A DNA stretch of 64,000 nucleotides from Janthinobacterium sp. FW305-129 (GTDB lineage: Bacteria; Pseudomonadota; Gammaproteobacteria; Burkholderiales; Burkholderiaceae_D), in assembly GCF_020858115.1 (NCBI RefSeq), contig NZ_JACYMM010000010.1, positions 62,001 to 126,000 of the forward strand. Reading direction: 5' to 3'. How positions within the stretch are numbered: the stretch's first letter is position 1; each line of letters begins with the position of its first letter. The position numbers and the translations under genes were made by a program. Under the pieces are notes generated by a model, which was not told the origin of the DNA, ran no database searches, and was given only the letters and a program-made list of their open reading frames with translations. This document shows positions 42,143 through 52,893 of the stretch, piece after piece.

Positions 42143-45100
42143 ATGAACGCTCCCGCACATATCCAAGCTTTACTGGCAGAAACGCCGAATGGTCCCGCAG
42201 CAAGCCGCCTGCGCGAAATCCCGTATAACTACACGTCGTTTTCCGATCGCGAGATCGTCATACGCCTGTTGGGAGAGGACTCCTGGCGCCTGCTCGACGA
42301 GCTGCGCGGCGCCCGCCAGACGGGCCGTTCGGCCCGCATGCTGTACGAGGTGCTGGGCGACATCTGGGTCGTGCGCCGCAACCCGTATCTGCAGGATGAC
42401 TTGCTCGACAACCCGAAGCGCCGCCAGGGCTTGATCGACGCCCTGCATCACCGCCTGGCCGAAGTCGACAAGCGCCGCCTGTCCATCGATGCGGCCGGCG
42501 GCGACGCTGCCGCCAGCGGTGAAGCGCCGGAAGTGGCGCAGGCGCGCAGCCATAACGTCGAACTGCTGCTCAAGGCAGCCAGCAAGGCCGTGGCCGACTT
42601 TGGCGACGAATTCCGCCAGACCTACGATTTGCGCAAGCGCACGGTCAAGGTGCTGGGCCGCTACACGGAAAAGCACAATGTGCGCTTCGATGGCATGACG
42701 CGCGTGTCGCACGTGACGGACGCCACCGACTGGCGCGTGGAATACCCGTTCGTCGTGCTCACGCCCGACACGGAAGAGGAAATGGCCGGCCTGGTCAAAG
42801 GCTGCATCGAGCTGGGGCTGACCATCATCCCGCGCGGCGGCGGCACCGGTTATACGGGCGGCGCGATTCCATTGACGCCGATGTCGGCCGTCATCAATAC
42901 GGAAAAGCTGATCACCCTGGGCGCCGTCGAAATGACGGTCTTGCCGGGATTGAGCCACGAATACGCGACCATCCATTCGGGCGCGGGCGTGATCACGAAC
43001 AAGGTGTCGGAAGCGGCGGAAAAGGCCGGTTTCGTCTTCGCCGTCGACCCGACGTCCGCGCACGCTTCTTGCATCGGCGGCAACGTCGCCATGAATGCGG
43101 GCGGCAAGAAGGCCGTGCTGTGGGGCACGGCGCTCGACAACCTGGCTTCGTGGCGCATGGTCGACCCGAACGGCGACTGGCTCGACGTCACGCGCCTCGA
43201 CCATAACCTGGGCAAGATCCACGATATCGCACTGGCACGTTTCCAGCTGGAATGGCGCCACCCGAGCACGCGCGACGCCACAAAACCGAACGCACCGTTC
43301 AAGACGGAAATCCTGGAAATTCCCGGCCGCAAGTTCCGCAAGGAGGGTCTGGGCAAGGATGTCACCGATAAATTCCTCGCTGGCTTGCCGGGCATCCAGA
43401 AGGAAGGCTGCGACGGCCTGATCACGTCGGCGCGCTGGATTTTGCACAAGATGCCGAAATTCGCCCGTACCGTCTGCCTGGAATTCTTTGGCCAGGCGCG
43501 CGACGCGATTCCGTCCATCGTGGAAATCAAGGATTACCTGGACGGCTTGCCGGCCAAGGGCGAGCAATACACGAGCATCCGCCTGGCGGGCCTGGAACAC
43601 CTGGACGAGCGCTACCTGCGCGCCGTCGGCTACGCCACCAAGTCGAAGCGGGGCGTGCTGCCGAAGATGGCCCTGTTTGGCGACATCGTCGGCGACGATG
43701 AAAACGCCGTCGCGCAAGCGGCGTCGGAAGTGGTGCGCATCGCCAACACCCGCGTGGGCGAAGGTTTTGTGGCCGTCAGCCCCGAAGCGCGCAAGAAATT
43801 CTGGCTCGACCGTGCCCGCACGGCGGCGATTGCCAAGCACACCAACGCCTTTAAAATCAATGAAGACGTCGTGATCCCGCTCAACCGCATGGGCGAATAC
43901 ACGGATGGTATCGAACGCATCAATATCGAGCTGTCGATCAAGAATAAACTGCAACTGGCGGAAGCCCTCAGCGAATTCTTTGCCAAGGGCAATTTGCCTG
44001 TAGGTAAGAGCGACGATGCGTCGGACGACCGCGTCGACGACGCTGAAATGCTGGGCGACCGCGCCGAGCAGGCGCAGCAGTTGCTGGCGCAAGTGACGGC
44101 GCGCTGGACCTATCTGCTGGCCCAGCTGGACCGCCCGCTGGCCGACGTGAAGGGCGAATTGGCCGAACTGGGCATGGAGCGCTTGCTGCCCGTGTTCGAT
44201 GCGCGGCTGGAAACACAGCCGAACGCCACCCTGTTTGACGTGGTGCAGGACCGCACCGTGCGCGTGACCTGGAAGCAGGAAATCCGCGCCCAGCTGCGCC
44301 AGATCTTCAACGGCGCCGCCTTCAAGCTGATCCTCGACGAGGCGACGGCGATCCACGCGCGCATTTTGCGTAGCCGCGTGTTTGTCGCGCTGCACATGCA
44401 TGCGGGCGACGGTAACGTGCACACGAACTTGCCCGTCAACTCGGACAATTACGAAATGCTGCAGGACGCCCACGAAGCCGTGGGCCGCATCATGATTTTG
44501 GCCCGCTCGCTCAATGGCGTCATTTCCGGCGAGCACGGTATCGGCATCACCAAGCTGGAATTTTTGACGGAAGAAGAAATCGGCGACTTCCGCAGCTACA
44601 AGCAGCGCATCGATCCGGAAGGCCGTTTCAACAAGGGTAAATTGCTGAACCTGCCAGGCATGGGCGCGGACTTGCGCAATGCCTACACGCCATCGTTTGG
44701 CCTGATGGGCCATGAATCGCTGATCATGCAGCAAAGCGACATCGGCGCCATCGCCGACAGCGTCAAGGATTGCTTGCGCTGCGGCAAGTGCAAACCCGTG
44801 TGCTCGACCCACGTGCCGCGCGCCAACTTGCTGTACTCGCCGCGCGACAAGATCTTGGCGACTTCGTCCCTGATCGAAGCCTTCCTGTACGAAGAGCAGA
44901 CGCGCCGCGGTATTTCCATCAAGCATTGGGAAGAGTTCGAAGACGTGGCCGACCACTGCACGGTCTGCCATAAATGCGTCACGCCTTGCCCCGTGAATAT
45001 CGACTTCGGCGACGTGTCGATGAACATGCGCAACTTGCTGCGCAAGATGGACAAGAAGAGCTTTAATCCGGGCACCAAGGCAACGATGATGTTCCTCAAC

Positions 45101-46183
45101 GCCACCGATCCCGTGACCATCAACGCCACGCGCAAGGTCATGATCGGCTGGGGTTACAAGGCGCAGCGCCTGGGCCACGATTTGCTGAAGAAGTTTGCGA
45201 AAAAGCAAACCAAGGCGCCGCCGCCATCGACGGGCAAGCCGCCCGTCAAGGCGCAGGTGATCCATTTTATTAACAAAAAGATGCCGGGCAACCTGCCGAA
45301 GAAATCGGCGCGCGCGCTGCTCGACATCGAAGACGACAAGGTCATTCCGATCATCCGCAATCCGAAGACGACCACGGCCGATACGGAAGCCGTGTTCTAC
45401 TTCCCCGGCTGCGGTTCGGAACGGCTGTTCTCGCAAGTGGGCCTGGCCACGCAGGCGATGCTGTGGGAAGTGGGCGTGCAGACGGTCTTGCCGCCTGGCT
45501 ACCTGTGCTGCGGTTATCCGCAGCGGGGCGCGGGCGAGTTCGACAAGGCCGAGAAGATGATGACGGACAACCGCGTCCTGTTCCACCGCATGGCCAACAC
45601 GCTCAATTACCTGGACATCAAGACGGTGCTGGTGTCGTGCGGCACCTGCTACGACCAGCTGGCAACGTATCAGTTTGAAAAGATTTTCCCCGGCTGCCGC
45701 ATCATGGATATCCATGAGTATTTGCTGGAGAAAAACGTCAAGCTGGAAGGCGTCAACGGCACGCGCTATATGTACCACGAGCCATGCCACAATCCGATGA
45801 AGCTGCAGGAATCGGGCAAAACCATCAATTCCCTGATCAGCACGGTAGACAACGTGAAGATCGAGAAGAATGACCGTTGCTGCGGCGAATCGGGTTCCCT
45901 GGCCGTCACGCGTCCCGATATTTCCACGCAAGTGCGTTTCCGCAAGGAAGAAGAGATGGTCAAGGGCGCCGACAAGCTGCGCGGCGACGGTTTTACCGGC
46001 GACGTTAAAATCCTCACCAGCTGCCCGTCGTGCCTGCAAGGCTTGTCGCGCTACAATGACGATTCGGGCACGACGGCCGACTACATCGTCGTCGAGATCG
46101 CCAAACACTTGCTGGGAGAGAACTGGATGCCGGATTACGTGAAACGCGCCAATGACGGCGGCATCGAACGGGTGCTGGTGTGA
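42143..46183 (+). CDS. Fused FAD-linked oxidase / iron-sulfur oxidoreductase (GlcD-GlcF-like)
   Basis: At 1346 residues this is the largest gene. After an N-terminal extension of about 200 residues (probably DUF3683) comes a FAD-binding type 4 domain with [11 protein letters not shown] (230-240) and a FAD-oxidase C-terminal domain ending near [14 protein letters not shown] and GEHGIGITK. Two 4Fe-4S clusters follow (Cys877/880/883/887 and Cys939/942/945/949), then two CCG domains (PGCG at 1088-1091, [21 protein letters not shown]). It thus joins GlcD- and GlcF-like parts in one chain and should oxidise a 2-hydroxyacid such as D-lactate or glycolate. The substrate is unproven. The HIT gene overlaps its stop. 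Confidence 0.9.
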   Translation: MNAPAHIQALLAETPNGPAASRLREIPYNYTSFSDREIVIRLLGEDSWRLLDELRGARQTGRSARMLYEVLGDIWVVRRNPYLQDDLLDNPKRRQGLIDALHHRLAEVDKRRLSIDAAGGDAAASGEAPEVAQARSHNVELLLKAASKAVADFGDEFRQTYDLRKRTVKVLGRYTEKHNVRFDGMTRVSHVTDATDWRVEYPFVVLTPDTEEEMAGLVKGCIELGLTIIPRGGGTGYTGGAIPLTPMSAVINTEKLITLGAVEMTVLPGLSHEYATIHSGAGVITNKVSEAAEKAGFVFAVDPTSAHASCIGGNVAMNAGGKKAVLWGTALDNLASWRMVDPNGDWLDVTRLDHNLGKIHDIALARFQLEWRHPSTRDATKPNAPFKTEILEIPGRKFRKEGLGKDVTDKFLAGLPGIQKEGCDGLITSARWILHKMPKFARTVCLEFFGQARDAIPSIVEIKDYLDGLPAKGEQYTSIRLAGLEHLDERYLRAVGYATKSKRGVLPKMALFGDIVGDDENAVAQAASEVVRIANTRVGEGFVAVSPEARKKFWLDRARTAAIAKHTNAFKINEDVVIPLNRMGEYTDGIERINIELSIKNKLQLAEALSEFFAKGNLPVGKSDDASDDRVDDAEMLGDRAEQAQQLLAQVTARWTYLLAQLDRPLADVKGELAELGMERLLPVFDARLETQPNATLFDVVQDRTVRVTWKQEIRAQLRQIFNGAAFKLILDEATAIHARILRSRVFVALHMHAGDGNVHTNLPVNSDNYEMLQDAHEAVGRIMILARSLNGVISGEHGIGITKLEFLTEEEIGDFRSYKQRIDPEGRFNKGKLLNLPGMGADLRNAYTPSFGLMGHESLIMQQSDIGAIADSVKDCLRCGKCKPVCSTHVPRANLLYSPRDKILATSSLIEAFLYEEQTRRGISIKHWEEFEDVADHCTVCHKCVTPCPVNIDFGDVSMNMRNLLRKMDKKSFNPGTKATMMFLNATDPVTINATRKVMIGWGYKAQRLGHDLLKKFAKKQTKAPPPSTGKPPVKAQVIHFINKKMPGNLPKKSARALLDIEDDKVIPIIRNPKTTTADTEAVFYFPGCGSERLFSQVGLATQAMLWEVGVQTVLPPGYLCCGYPQRGAGEFDKAEKMMTDNRVLFHRMANTLNYLDIKTVLVSCGTCYDQLATYQFEKIFPGCRIMDIHEYLLEKNVKLEGVNGTRYMYHEPCHNPMKLQESGKTINSLISTVDNVKIEKNDRCCGESGSLAVTRPDISTQVRFRKEEEMVKGADKLRGDGFTGDVKILTSCPSCLQGLSRYNDDSGTTADYIVVEIAKHLLGENWMPDYVKRANDGGIERVLV

Positions 46184-46632
46184 CGTCCTCGACCTGCGAT
46201 CTGTGCAACTTGCTCGATGGCTTTGCCAAGAAGCAGGGCTGTGAGGCCTTGCTGTGGCGTAGCGAACGCCTGTCCGTGGTGGCCGTCGACGACCCTGCAT
46301 ATCCCGGCTTTTGCCGCGTGATCTGGAACAAACATGTGAAGGAAATGACGGATTTGACGCCGGGCGAGCGCAATTACGTGATGGAAGTCGTGTGGCAAGT
46401 CGAGCTGGCCGTGCGGGAAGTGATGGCACCGGAAAAGGTCAACGTGGCCAGTTTCGGCAACATGACGCCGCACGTGCACTGGCACGTGATCCCGCGCTAC
46501 CGCGACGATGCGCATTTCCCGAATCCCAGCTGGGCGGTGGTCCAGCGCGAGACGGCGCCCGAGGTGCTGGCCGCGCGCCGCGCCCTGCTGCCGGCCTTGC
46601 GCGCCGCCATCATTCAACGTTTATCCGCATAA
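46180..46632 (+). CDS. HIT-family nucleotide hydrolase/transferase
   Basis: The 150-residue protein has the histidine triad [10 protein letters not shown] (His98, His100, His102) of the HIT superfamily, whose members hydrolyse or transfer nucleoside monophosphates from adducts such as AMP-lysine or diadenosine polyphosphates. A CDLCN motif at 6-9 may bind zinc with other residues. The GTG start overlaps the oxidoreductase stop (GTGA), so translation is probably coupled. It is followed nine bases later by the DUF971 gene. The real substrate is unknown. Confidence 0.88.
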   Translation: MTSSTCDLCNLLDGFAKKQGCEALLWRSERLSVVAVDDPAYPGFCRVIWNKHVKEMTDLTPGERNYVMEVVWQVELAVREVMAPEKVNVASFGNMTPHVHWHVIPRYRDDAHFPNPSWAVVQRETAPEVLAARRALLPALRAAIIQRLSA

Positions 46633-46641
46633 AGTATTGTC

Positions 46642-47091
46642 ATGACTGAAAAAACAGCAACACCGCAACCGACCGGCTTGACCGTGCACAACCAGTCGCG
46701 CGTGCTCGACGTGGCCTTCGACGATGGCAGCACATTTGCGCTGCCGTTCGAATACCTGCGCGTGTATTCGCCGTCGGCCGAAGTGCAGGGCCATGGCAAG
46801 GGCCAGGAAACTTTGCAATTAGGCAAACGCCTGGTCGGCATCACGGGTCTGGAGCCGGTCGGCAACTACGCCGTGCAGCCGACCTTCAGCGATGGCCACA
46901 ATTCCGGCCTGTACACCTGGGCCTATCTGTACAAGCTGGGCGCGGAAAAAGACAAGCTGTGGCAGGATTACCTGGACCGTCTGACGGCGGCCGGCTACCC
47001 GGGCGACAGCGGCCGCGACGCCAAGGCCGACATGACCATCAAGCAGTCGTCCGGCCATGTTCACGGACCCAGCTGCGGCCATAAGCATTAA
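46642..47091 (+). CDS. DUF971-family protein with histidine-rich tail
   Basis: The 149-residue protein has the DUF971 (gamma-butyrobetaine hydroxylase N-terminal-like) core: LTVHNQSRVLDVAFDDGSTF, LPFEYLRVYSPSAEVQGHG and GNYAVQPTFSDGHNSGLYTW. Stand-alone members are small and of unknown function; related domains contact iron or Fe-S proteins. The C-terminus GHVHGPSCGHKH could bind metal. It ends the oxidoreductase-HIT-DUF971 operon before a good terminator. In many betaproteobacteria DUF971 genes lie next to ubiE, which is also close here. Confidence 0.88.
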   Translation: MTEKTATPQPTGLTVHNQSRVLDVAFDDGSTFALPFEYLRVYSPSAEVQGHGKGQETLQLGKRLVGITGLEPVGNYAVQPTFSDGHNSGLYTWAYLYKLGAEKDKLWQDYLDRLTAAGYPGDSGRDAKADMTIKQSSGHVHGPSCGHKH

Positions 47092-47144
47092 TTAAAAATA
47101 ATGCGGTAATCTTGTCGGATTGCCGCCGCCCCGTTCGTCGTATG

Positions 47145-47169
47145 AATGCCCGCGCTTGCGGGCATTTTT
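47145..47169 (+). terminator. Rho-independent terminator after DUF971 gene
   Basis: AATGCCCGC/GCGGGCATT with loop GCTT is followed by TTTTTCTTTT. The Shine-Dalgarno of the YCII gene begins almost directly after it. Confidence 0.88.
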
Positions 47170-47186
47170 CTTTTGGAGAAGAGACT

Positions 47187-47531
47187 ATGGAATACATGAT
47201 CCTGATCTACGCCGATGAATGCCGTTACGAAACCATGCCGGAAGGGCAGATGGCCAGCCTGATGGCCGACTTTGCCAGCTATACGCAGGACCTGGAGGCG
47301 GCTGGCGTGCTGCGCGGCGGCGCCGAGCTGGCGCCCGTGCGCAGCGCCACCTGCGTGCGTGTGCAAAACGGCAAGCCCGTCATCACGGATGGGCCGTTCG
47401 CGGAAACCAAGGAGCAGCTGGGTGGCTACTATCTGCTCGATTGCGCCAACCTGGACGAGGCGCTGGCCTGGGCCGGGCGTTGTCCGGCAGCTTCCCTGGG
47501 CACCATCGAAGTGCGGCCCGTGACGGCTTGA
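47187..47531 (+). CDS. YCII/DGPF-domain protein
   Basis: The 114-residue protein is a YCII-related (PhnB-DGPF type) domain with MEYMILIYADE at the start and the family motif VITDGPFAETKEQLGGYYL. The biochemical role is unknown; family members are small ferredoxin-like proteins thought to be enzymes or ligand sensors. The ATG at 47187 has GGAGAAGAG upstream; an earlier in-frame start lies before the terminator and is rejected. It is followed two bases later by an ECF42-type sigma gene, a pairing known in many bacteria. Confidence 0.88.
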   Translation: MEYMILIYADECRYETMPEGQMASLMADFASYTQDLEAAGVLRGGAELAPVRSATCVRVQNGKPVITDGPFAETKEQLGGYYLLDCANLDEALAWAGRCPAASLGTIEVRPVTA

Positions 47532-47533
47532 AC

Positions 47534-48775
47534 ATGGCCGGCGACGCCATTGCGGCCGTCGAGTACGTCTTTCGCCAGGAAAAGGGCAGGGTGCTGGCCG
47601 GCCTGATGCGGCGTTTCGGCGACCTGGGCCTGGCGGAAGACGTGCTGCAGGAAGCGTGCCGCAAGGCGCTGGAACTGTGGCCGCGCACGGGCATCCCCGA
47701 CAATCCTGCCGCCTGGCTCAGTGCCGTGGCGCGCAATGCGGGCCTCGACCATGTGCGCCGGGCGGGCAAGAGCGTCAGCGAAGCCGAGGCCGTGCGGTCC
47801 TGCCTGCCGGCGGCCATGCTTGATGAAACGCAAGCCATCGAGGACGACCGCCTGCGCCTGCTGTTCATCTGCTGCCATCCCGCGCTGGCGCCCGAGGCGC
47901 AGGTGGCGCTGGCCCTGCGCACCCTGTGTGGGCTGTCCACGGCCGAGATCGCGCGCGCCTTCGGCCTGGCGGAAGCGGCCCTGTCGCAGCGGCTATTGCG
48001 CGCCAAACGCAAGATCGCCGAAGCGCGCATTCCCTTCGAGTTGCCGCCGGCGCAAGAACTGCAGCCGCGGCTGGCGCAAGTGTTGCATGTCATCTATCTG
48101 GTGTTCAGCGAAGGCTATTGCGCCAGCGGCGGCGATAGCCTGCTGCGCGCGGACCTGTGCGCGGAAGCGCTGCGCCTGGGGCGGCTGCTTGACAGCCTGC
48201 AGCCGGGCCAGCCGGAAGTGCAGGGGCTATTGGCCTTGCTGCTGCTGCAGGCGTCGCGCGGCCCGGCCCGCCTGTCGCCCGAGGGTTTTCTGCTGACCCT
48301 GGAAGAGCAGGACCGGCACCTGTGGCGGCGTGACTGGATTGCCGAGGGGCTGGCCGTGCTGGAACTGGCCTTGCGGGCGCGCTCGCCGGGGCCATATCAG
48401 TTGCAGGCGGCGATAGCCGCCTTGCACGCCCAAGCGCCCACGGCCAGCCAGACGGACTGGCGCCAGATCAGCGTCCTGTACGGCGCCTTGCTGCGGCACA
48501 AGCCGGAACCCTTGATTTTGCTCAATGCCGTGATCGCCTGCGCCATGGCGCACGGCGCCGAACACGGGCTGGCGTGGCTGGAACGGCTGGAAGCCGTGCC
48601 CAGCCTTGCCAACTCGCATTATCTGCACGCGGCCCGGGCCGACTTGCTGCGCCGCCAGGGCGACCGGCCTGGCGCGCTGGCCGCGTATGCGCGGGCGGCA
48701 ATGCTGGCTGAGAATGCAGTGGAAAGGCAATACCTTCTCCGGCGTCACGGGGAAATGCGCCTGCCGCTTGTATAA
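47534..48775 (+). CDS. ECF42-type RNA polymerase sigma factor with long C-terminal domain
   Basis: The 413-residue protein has sigma-70 region 2 ([21 protein letters not shown], about 25-55) and region 4 ([27 protein letters not shown], about 130-165). A 250-residue C-terminal extension follows, with [14 protein letters not shown] and TPR-like helices ([22 protein letters not shown]). This architecture and the adjacent DGPF gene define the ECF42 group, which lacks a classical anti-sigma factor and is thought to be controlled through the C-terminal extension. The ATG at 47534 is two bases after the YCII stop. Its regulon and signal are unknown. Confidence 0.88.
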   Translation: MAGDAIAAVEYVFRQEKGRVLAGLMRRFGDLGLAEDVLQEACRKALELWPRTGIPDNPAAWLSAVARNAGLDHVRRAGKSVSEAEAVRSCLPAAMLDETQAIEDDRLRLLFICCHPALAPEAQVALALRTLCGLSTAEIARAFGLAEAALSQRLLRAKRKIAEARIPFELPPAQELQPRLAQVLHVIYLVFSEGYCASGGDSLLRADLCAEALRLGRLLDSLQPGQPEVQGLLALLLLQASRGPARLSPEGFLLTLEEQDRHLWRRDWIAEGLAVLELALRARSPGPYQLQAAIAALHAQAPTASQTDWRQISVLYGALLRHKPEPLILLNAVIACAMAHGAEHGLAWLERLEAVPSLANSHYLHAARADLLRRQGDRPGALAAYARAAMLAENAVERQYLLRRHGEMRLPLV

Positions 48776-48776
48776 T
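48771..48776 (+). promoter_or_regulatory. -10 box of a ubiE promoter
   Basis: A consensus TATAAT overlaps the last codons of the sigma gene, 28 bases before the ubiE ATG. No clear -35 lies 15-19 bp upstream. Confidence 0.45.
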
Positions 48777-48804
48777 GCTCCCAAGTTCAAACAGACTGCC
48801 TACC

Positions 48805-49539
48805 ATGACCAATACGACCCATTTCGGATACAAAACAGTTGCAGAAGACGACAAAGTGCGCGAAGTCGCCAAGGTGTTCCATTCCGTCGCTGCCAAATAC
48901 GACGTGATGAACGACTTGATGTCGGGCGGGCTGCACCGTCTGTGGAAGACGTTCACCATCGCCAACGCGGGCGTGCGCCCCGGTTTCAAGGTGCTCGACA
49001 TCGCCGGCGGCACGGGCGACCTGTCGAAGGCGTTTGCCAAGCAGGCCGGTCCTACGGGCGAAGTCTGGTTGACCGATATCAATGAATCGATGTTGCGCGT
49101 GGGCCGCGACCGGCTCTTGAATCGCGGCTTGCTCACCCCCACCTTGTTGTGTGACGCGGAAAAACTGCCATTCCCCGATAATTATTTCGACCGTGTCAGC
49201 GTGGCCTTTGGCCTGCGCAACATGACGCACAAGGATGTGGCGCTGGCGGAAATGCGCCGCGTGCTGAAACCGGGCGGCAAGCTGCTGGTGCTGGAGTTTT
49301 CCAAAGTGGCGGCACCGCTGCAAAAGCCGTACGACCTGTATTCGTTCTCGGTCTTGCCGTGGTTCGGACAGAAAATCGCCGGCGACGCGGAAAGCTATCG
49401 CTACCTGGCCGAATCGATCCGCATGCATCCGGACCAGGAAACCCTCAAAACCATGATGGAAACGGCGGGCCTGGAGCGCGTGCAGTACTACAATTTGACG
49501 GCAGGCATTGCCGCTTTGCACACCGGTATCAAGATGTAA
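48805..49539 (+). CDS. ubiE: Ubiquinone/menaquinone C-methyltransferase
   Basis: UbiE methylates the quinone ring of demethylmenaquinone or the ubiquinone precursor. The 244-residue protein has [20 protein letters not shown] (residues 21-40), SAM motif [11 protein letters not shown] (63-72), and the downstream family signatures [12 protein letters not shown] and [12 protein letters not shown], then [14 protein letters not shown]. The ATG at 48805 is the family start ([12 protein letters not shown]). A Tim44-like gene follows and separates it from ubiJ-ubiB; in E. coli the three ubi genes are adjacent. Confidence 0.96.
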   Translation: MTNTTHFGYKTVAEDDKVREVAKVFHSVAAKYDVMNDLMSGGLHRLWKTFTIANAGVRPGFKVLDIAGGTGDLSKAFAKQAGPTGEVWLTDINESMLRVGRDRLLNRGLLTPTLLCDAEKLPFPDNYFDRVSVAFGLRNMTHKDVALAEMRRVLKPGGKLLVLEFSKVAAPLQKPYDLYSFSVLPWFGQKIAGDAESYRYLAESIRMHPDQETLKTMMETAGLERVQYYNLTAGIAALHTGIKM

Positions 49540-49570
49540 TGCATCAACGTTGGTGATTTTAGGAGATGGA

Positions 49571-50515
49571 ATGAAATTGAAGAAATTTATGGTCGGCATG
49601 ATGCTGGCCGCGACCACGGTATCCATACTGGGCGAGGCGCTGGCCCGTCCCATGGGCGGTGGCCGTTCGTTTGGCCGCCAGTCGCAAAACGTGGGCCGTC
49701 AGGCGCCCGCACCTGCGCCGGCCCCGGCACCGGCCGCCGCGCCACGCCAGGCGCAACCTGCGCCGGCCCCCGCACCGGCACCTGCCGCCAAGGCACCGAG
49801 CCGCTGGAAGGGGTTATTGGGCGGCGCACTGCTGGGCCTGGGCCTGGGCGCCTTGCTGTCGCACTTTGGCCTGGGCGGCGCCCTGGCCAGCATGATCAGC
49901 ACCCTGCTGATGGTGGCCTTGCTGGCCGGCGTGGCCTTCTTCATCTACCGCATGGTGCGCGGCAAGCGCGACAACAATACCAGCGGCAATGCGCCGTTCG
50001 CCGGTTTTGGCGGCAACCAGCCGGCACCGGCCGGTAACGTGCCCGACATCGGTTCGCGCATTCCGCCGCTGCCGCCGCTGCAGCCCGTGTCGTCCGGCGT
50101 AGGCCTGGACAAGCCAGTACCGGCTGCCGCGCCATGGGGCGTTCCAAGCGACTTCGACAAGGATGCCTTCCTGCGCCACGCGAAAAGCAATTTCATTCGC
50201 CTGCAAGCGGCCTGGGACAAGGCCGACGTCAACGATATCCGCGAATTCACGTCGCCGGAAGTGTATGCGGAACTGCGCATGCAAATCCAGGAACGGGGCG
50301 CGCAGCCGGACTTTACGGACGTCGTCACCATCAATGCCGAATTGCTCGGTATCGAGACGAGCGTCAACGATTACCTGGCCAGCGTCAAGTTTACGGGCCT
50401 GATCCGTTCGGCGCCGGGCGCCGCGGCCGAACCGTTCGCGGAAGTGTGGAATATGTCGAAACCCGTCAGCGGCAACAGCGGCTGGGTCCTGGCAGGCATC
50501 CAGCAATTGAATTAA
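49571..50515 (+). CDS. Tim44-like domain protein, membrane-anchored
   Basis: The 314-residue protein has a signal peptide (cleavage near EALARP, about residue 26), a low-complexity Ala/Pro linker (44-76), a glycine-rich hydrophobic region that could span the membrane (81-127), another linker, and a C-terminal Tim44-like domain (about 195-312: FLRHAKSNFIRLQAAWDKAD and WVLAGIQQL). Tim44 domains bind membranes or protein-import motors in mitochondria; the role of bacterial secreted forms is not known. AGGAG at 49561-49565 fixes the ATG. It lies between ubiE and ubiJ and is closed by a terminator. Confidence 0.82.
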   Translation: MKLKKFMVGMMLAATTVSILGEALARPMGGGRSFGRQSQNVGRQAPAPAPAPAPAAAPRQAQPAPAPAPAPAAKAPSRWKGLLGGALLGLGLGALLSHFGLGGALASMISTLLMVALLAGVAFFIYRMVRGKRDNNTSGNAPFAGFGGNQPAPAGNVPDIGSRIPPLPPLQPVSSGVGLDKPVPAAAPWGVPSDFDKDAFLRHAKSNFIRLQAAWDKADVNDIREFTSPEVYAELRMQIQERGAQPDFTDVVTINAELLGIETSVNDYLASVKFTGLIRSAPGAAAEPFAEVWNMSKPVSGNSGWVLAGIQQLN

Positions 50516-50600
50516 TTGTCAAAACTTGCTGAATAATGGCTTAAGTTCATGCGCAATGCATGATGCTTGACAGATATTTCCTGCTGAACTGGTAAGATCG

Positions 50601-50632
50601 AAACCGCCCGCGTTGTCCTACGGGCGGTTTTT
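50601..50632 (+). terminator. Rho-independent terminator after the Tim44-like gene
   Basis: A perfect 10-bp stem AAACCGCCCG/CGGGCGGTTT with a 10-nt loop leads into TTTTT. It separates the ubiE unit from ubiJ-ubiB. Confidence 0.9.
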
Positions 50633-50664
50633 CATTTTTAGGGGCGCGTTTGGCGCGCAGGCAT

Positions 50665-51306
50665 ATGATGGCACCACTTTCCGATCTCTCCCTGATGACG
50701 CCCGTCATCGCGACTATCAACCATTTACTGGCGCAGGAGCCGTGGGCGCGCCAGCAGCTGGCCGTGCACGCCGGCAAGCTGGCCTGCATCGACACGGGCG
50801 CCGTGGCCCTGCGCCTGCGCGTCGACAGCGCCGGCATGCTTGAAACGGCGCCGGCCGACATGCCGCCCAGCGTCACCATCCGCGTCAAATTGTCCGATGT
50901 GCCGCTGATCCTGCAAAACCGCGAACGGGCGTTTTCCTACGTCAAGATCGAAGGCGATGCCGAGTTTGCCAACGCGATTTCGCAATTGAGCAAGGGCTTG
51001 CGCTGGGAAGCCGAGCATGACCTGGAGAAAGTCGTCGGCCCCATGCTGGCCACACGCCTGGTTTCCGGTGCGAAAGATGCCGCCGCCTTTGTGCGCACGG
51101 GCCAGCAAAAGCTGGCGGAAAACGTGGCCGAATATTTTCTCGACGAACAGCCCATGCTGATCCGTCCTTCTACCCTGCAAGAGTATTCCGCTGGCGTGAC
51201 GCGCGTGCGCGATGACGTCGAACGCCTGGCCAAGCGCCTTGCCCGGCTGGAAAAGGCGGCCGCCGCCGCCCAGCCGCAGTCCTCCTTACCGGATTCGTCT
51301 ACATGA
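50665..51306 (+). CDS. ubiJ: Ubiquinone biosynthesis accessory factor UbiJ (SCP2 domain)
   Basis: UbiJ carries ubiquinone intermediates in the soluble Ubi complex through its SCP2 lipid-binding domain. The 213-residue protein has the SCP2-like part (about 10-115: [20 protein letters not shown], and [19 protein letters not shown]), a [16 protein letters not shown] segment, and a C-terminal coiled coil ([19 protein letters not shown]). The start is uncertain between the ATGs at 50665 and 50668. The stop overlaps the ubiB start as ATGA, as in most proteobacteria. Confidence 0.88.
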   Translation: MMAPLSDLSLMTPVIATINHLLAQEPWARQQLAVHAGKLACIDTGAVALRLRVDSAGMLETAPADMPPSVTIRVKLSDVPLILQNRERAFSYVKIEGDAEFANAISQLSKGLRWEAEHDLEKVVGPMLATRLVSGAKDAAAFVRTGQQKLAENVAEYFLDEQPMLIRPSTLQEYSAGVTRVRDDVERLAKRLARLEKAAAAAQPQSSLPDSST

Positions 51307-52874
51307 TATTGAAATTCCTGCGCCTGTTTAAAATCATCCGTGTTTCCATCAAGTACGGTCTGGATGAGATAGCGATTTCTGGTCTGCAAGTTCCCCGCAC
51401 CGCCAAATTGATCGACACCCTGATTTTCTGGCGCGACCTGTCGTCGCCGCGTGGCTTGCGCCTGCGCCTGGCGCTGGAAGAGCTGGGGCCGATTTTCGTC
51501 AAATTCGGCCAGGTGCTGTCGACCCGGCGCGATTTGATGCCGCCCGACATCGCCGAAGAACTGGCGCGCCTGCAAGACCGGGTGCCGCCGTTCGATTCCG
51601 ACCTGGCCATCGCACAGATCACCAAGTCGCTCGGCGCGCATCCGGATCAATTGTTTGCCCGCTTCGAGCGCGAGCCGGTGGCGTCCGCCTCCATTGCCCA
51701 GGTGCATTTCGCCACCCTGAAAGACGGCCGCGAAGTGGCCGTGAAGGTCTTGCGTCCAGGCATGAAAAAGCTGATCGACGAAGACGTGGCGCTGATGCAC
51801 ATCGCGGCCGGCTGGATCAGCCGCCTGTGGGCCGACAGCAAACGCCTGAAACCGAAGGAAGTCGTGGGCGAATTCGACAAATACCTGCACGACGAGCTGG
51901 ACCTGATGCGCGAGGCGGCCAACGCCAGCCAGCTGCGCCGCAATTTCGCCAACTCGGACTTGCTGCTGGTGCCGGAAATGCACTGGGATTACTGTTCCAG
52001 CAGCGTCATCGTGATGGAACGCATGGTTGGCATCCCCGTGTCGCAGATCGATCGCCTGGTGGAGGCCGGCGTGGACTTGCGCAAGCTGTCCAGCGATGGC
52101 GTCGAAATTTTCTTCACGCAAGTGTTTCGCGACGGCTTTTTCCATGCAGACATGCACCCGGGAAATATTCTCGTGTCGATCGCGCCCGAATCGTTCGGCC
52201 GCTACATCGCGCTCGACTTCGGCATCGTCGGCACCCTGAACGACTACGACAAGGATTATCTGTCACAAAACTTCCTCGCCTTCTTCCGCCGCGACTACAA
52301 GCGCGTGGCCGAGGCGCACATCGAATCGGGCTGGGCGCCGAAAGACACGCGCGTCGACGAGCTGGAGGCGGCCGTGCGCGCCTGCTGTGAGCCGATCTTC
52401 GACCGCCCGCTGAAGGATATTTCTTTCGGGCAAGTATTGCTGCGGCTGTTCCAGACTTCGCGCCGCTTCAATGTGGAAGTGCAGCCGCAACTGGTGCTGC
52501 TGCAAAAGACCCTGCTCAATATCGAAGGCCTGGGCCGCCAGCTGGACCCGGAACTGGATTTGTGGCAAACGGCCAAGCCCTACCTGGAAAAGTGGATGAG
52601 CAATCAGGTGGGGCCGCAAGGCTTCATGGAGCGCTTGCGCGCCGAGGCGCCCCGTTATGCGCACATCTTCCCGCAACTGCCGCGCTTGCTGCACCAGGCC
52701 TTGACGGTGCATGGCGAACCGCGCGAAAACGACGTGGAACTGATGAAAACCTTGCTGGCAGAGCAACGCCAGACGAACCGCTTGCTGAGCTTTATCGTGT
52801 ACTTCGTGGGCGCCTTCGCGCTCGGCGCGCTGGGCTTGCAAGTGTTCATGCGCTGGCATCAACTGCCGTTTTAA
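51303..52874 (+). CDS. ubiB: Ubiquinone biosynthesis regulatory kinase-like UbiB
   Basis: UbiB is an atypical kinase-like ATPase needed for ubiquinone synthesis. The 523-residue protein has the KxGQ motif in [17 protein letters not shown], an Ala-rich nucleotide loop ([11 protein letters not shown]), VAVKVLRPG with the kinase lysine, [10 protein letters not shown] as catalytic loop and LDFGIVG as metal motif. The C-terminus has hydrophobic helices ([16 protein letters not shown]) that anchor it to the membrane. It overlaps ubiJ by four bases. Confidence 0.97.
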   Translation: MILKFLRLFKIIRVSIKYGLDEIAISGLQVPRTAKLIDTLIFWRDLSSPRGLRLRLALEELGPIFVKFGQVLSTRRDLMPPDIAEELARLQDRVPPFDSDLAIAQITKSLGAHPDQLFARFEREPVASASIAQVHFATLKDGREVAVKVLRPGMKKLIDEDVALMHIAAGWISRLWADSKRLKPKEVVGEFDKYLHDELDLMREAANASQLRRNFANSDLLLVPEMHWDYCSSSVIVMERMVGIPVSQIDRLVEAGVDLRKLSSDGVEIFFTQVFRDGFFHADMHPGNILVSIAPESFGRYIALDFGIVGTLNDYDKDYLSQNFLAFFRRDYKRVAEAHIESGWAPKDTRVDELEAAVRACCEPIFDRPLKDISFGQVLLRLFQTSRRFNVEVQPQLVLLQKTLLNIEGLGRQLDPELDLWQTAKPYLEKWMSNQVGPQGFMERLRAEAPRYAHIFPQLPRLLHQALTVHGEPRENDVELMKTLLAEQRQTNRLLSFIVYFVGAFALGALGLQVFMRWHQLPF

Positions 52875-52893
52875 CTCGCTGAGGACGTAAGTG

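Noticed and set aside
42170-46429. A 1419-codon open frame on the minus strand opposite the FAD/Fe-S oxidoreductase
   Set aside because: It has no recognisable domain, is rich in His/Arg/Gln as expected from the complement of high-GC codons, and the plus-strand frame has clear catalytic motifs.
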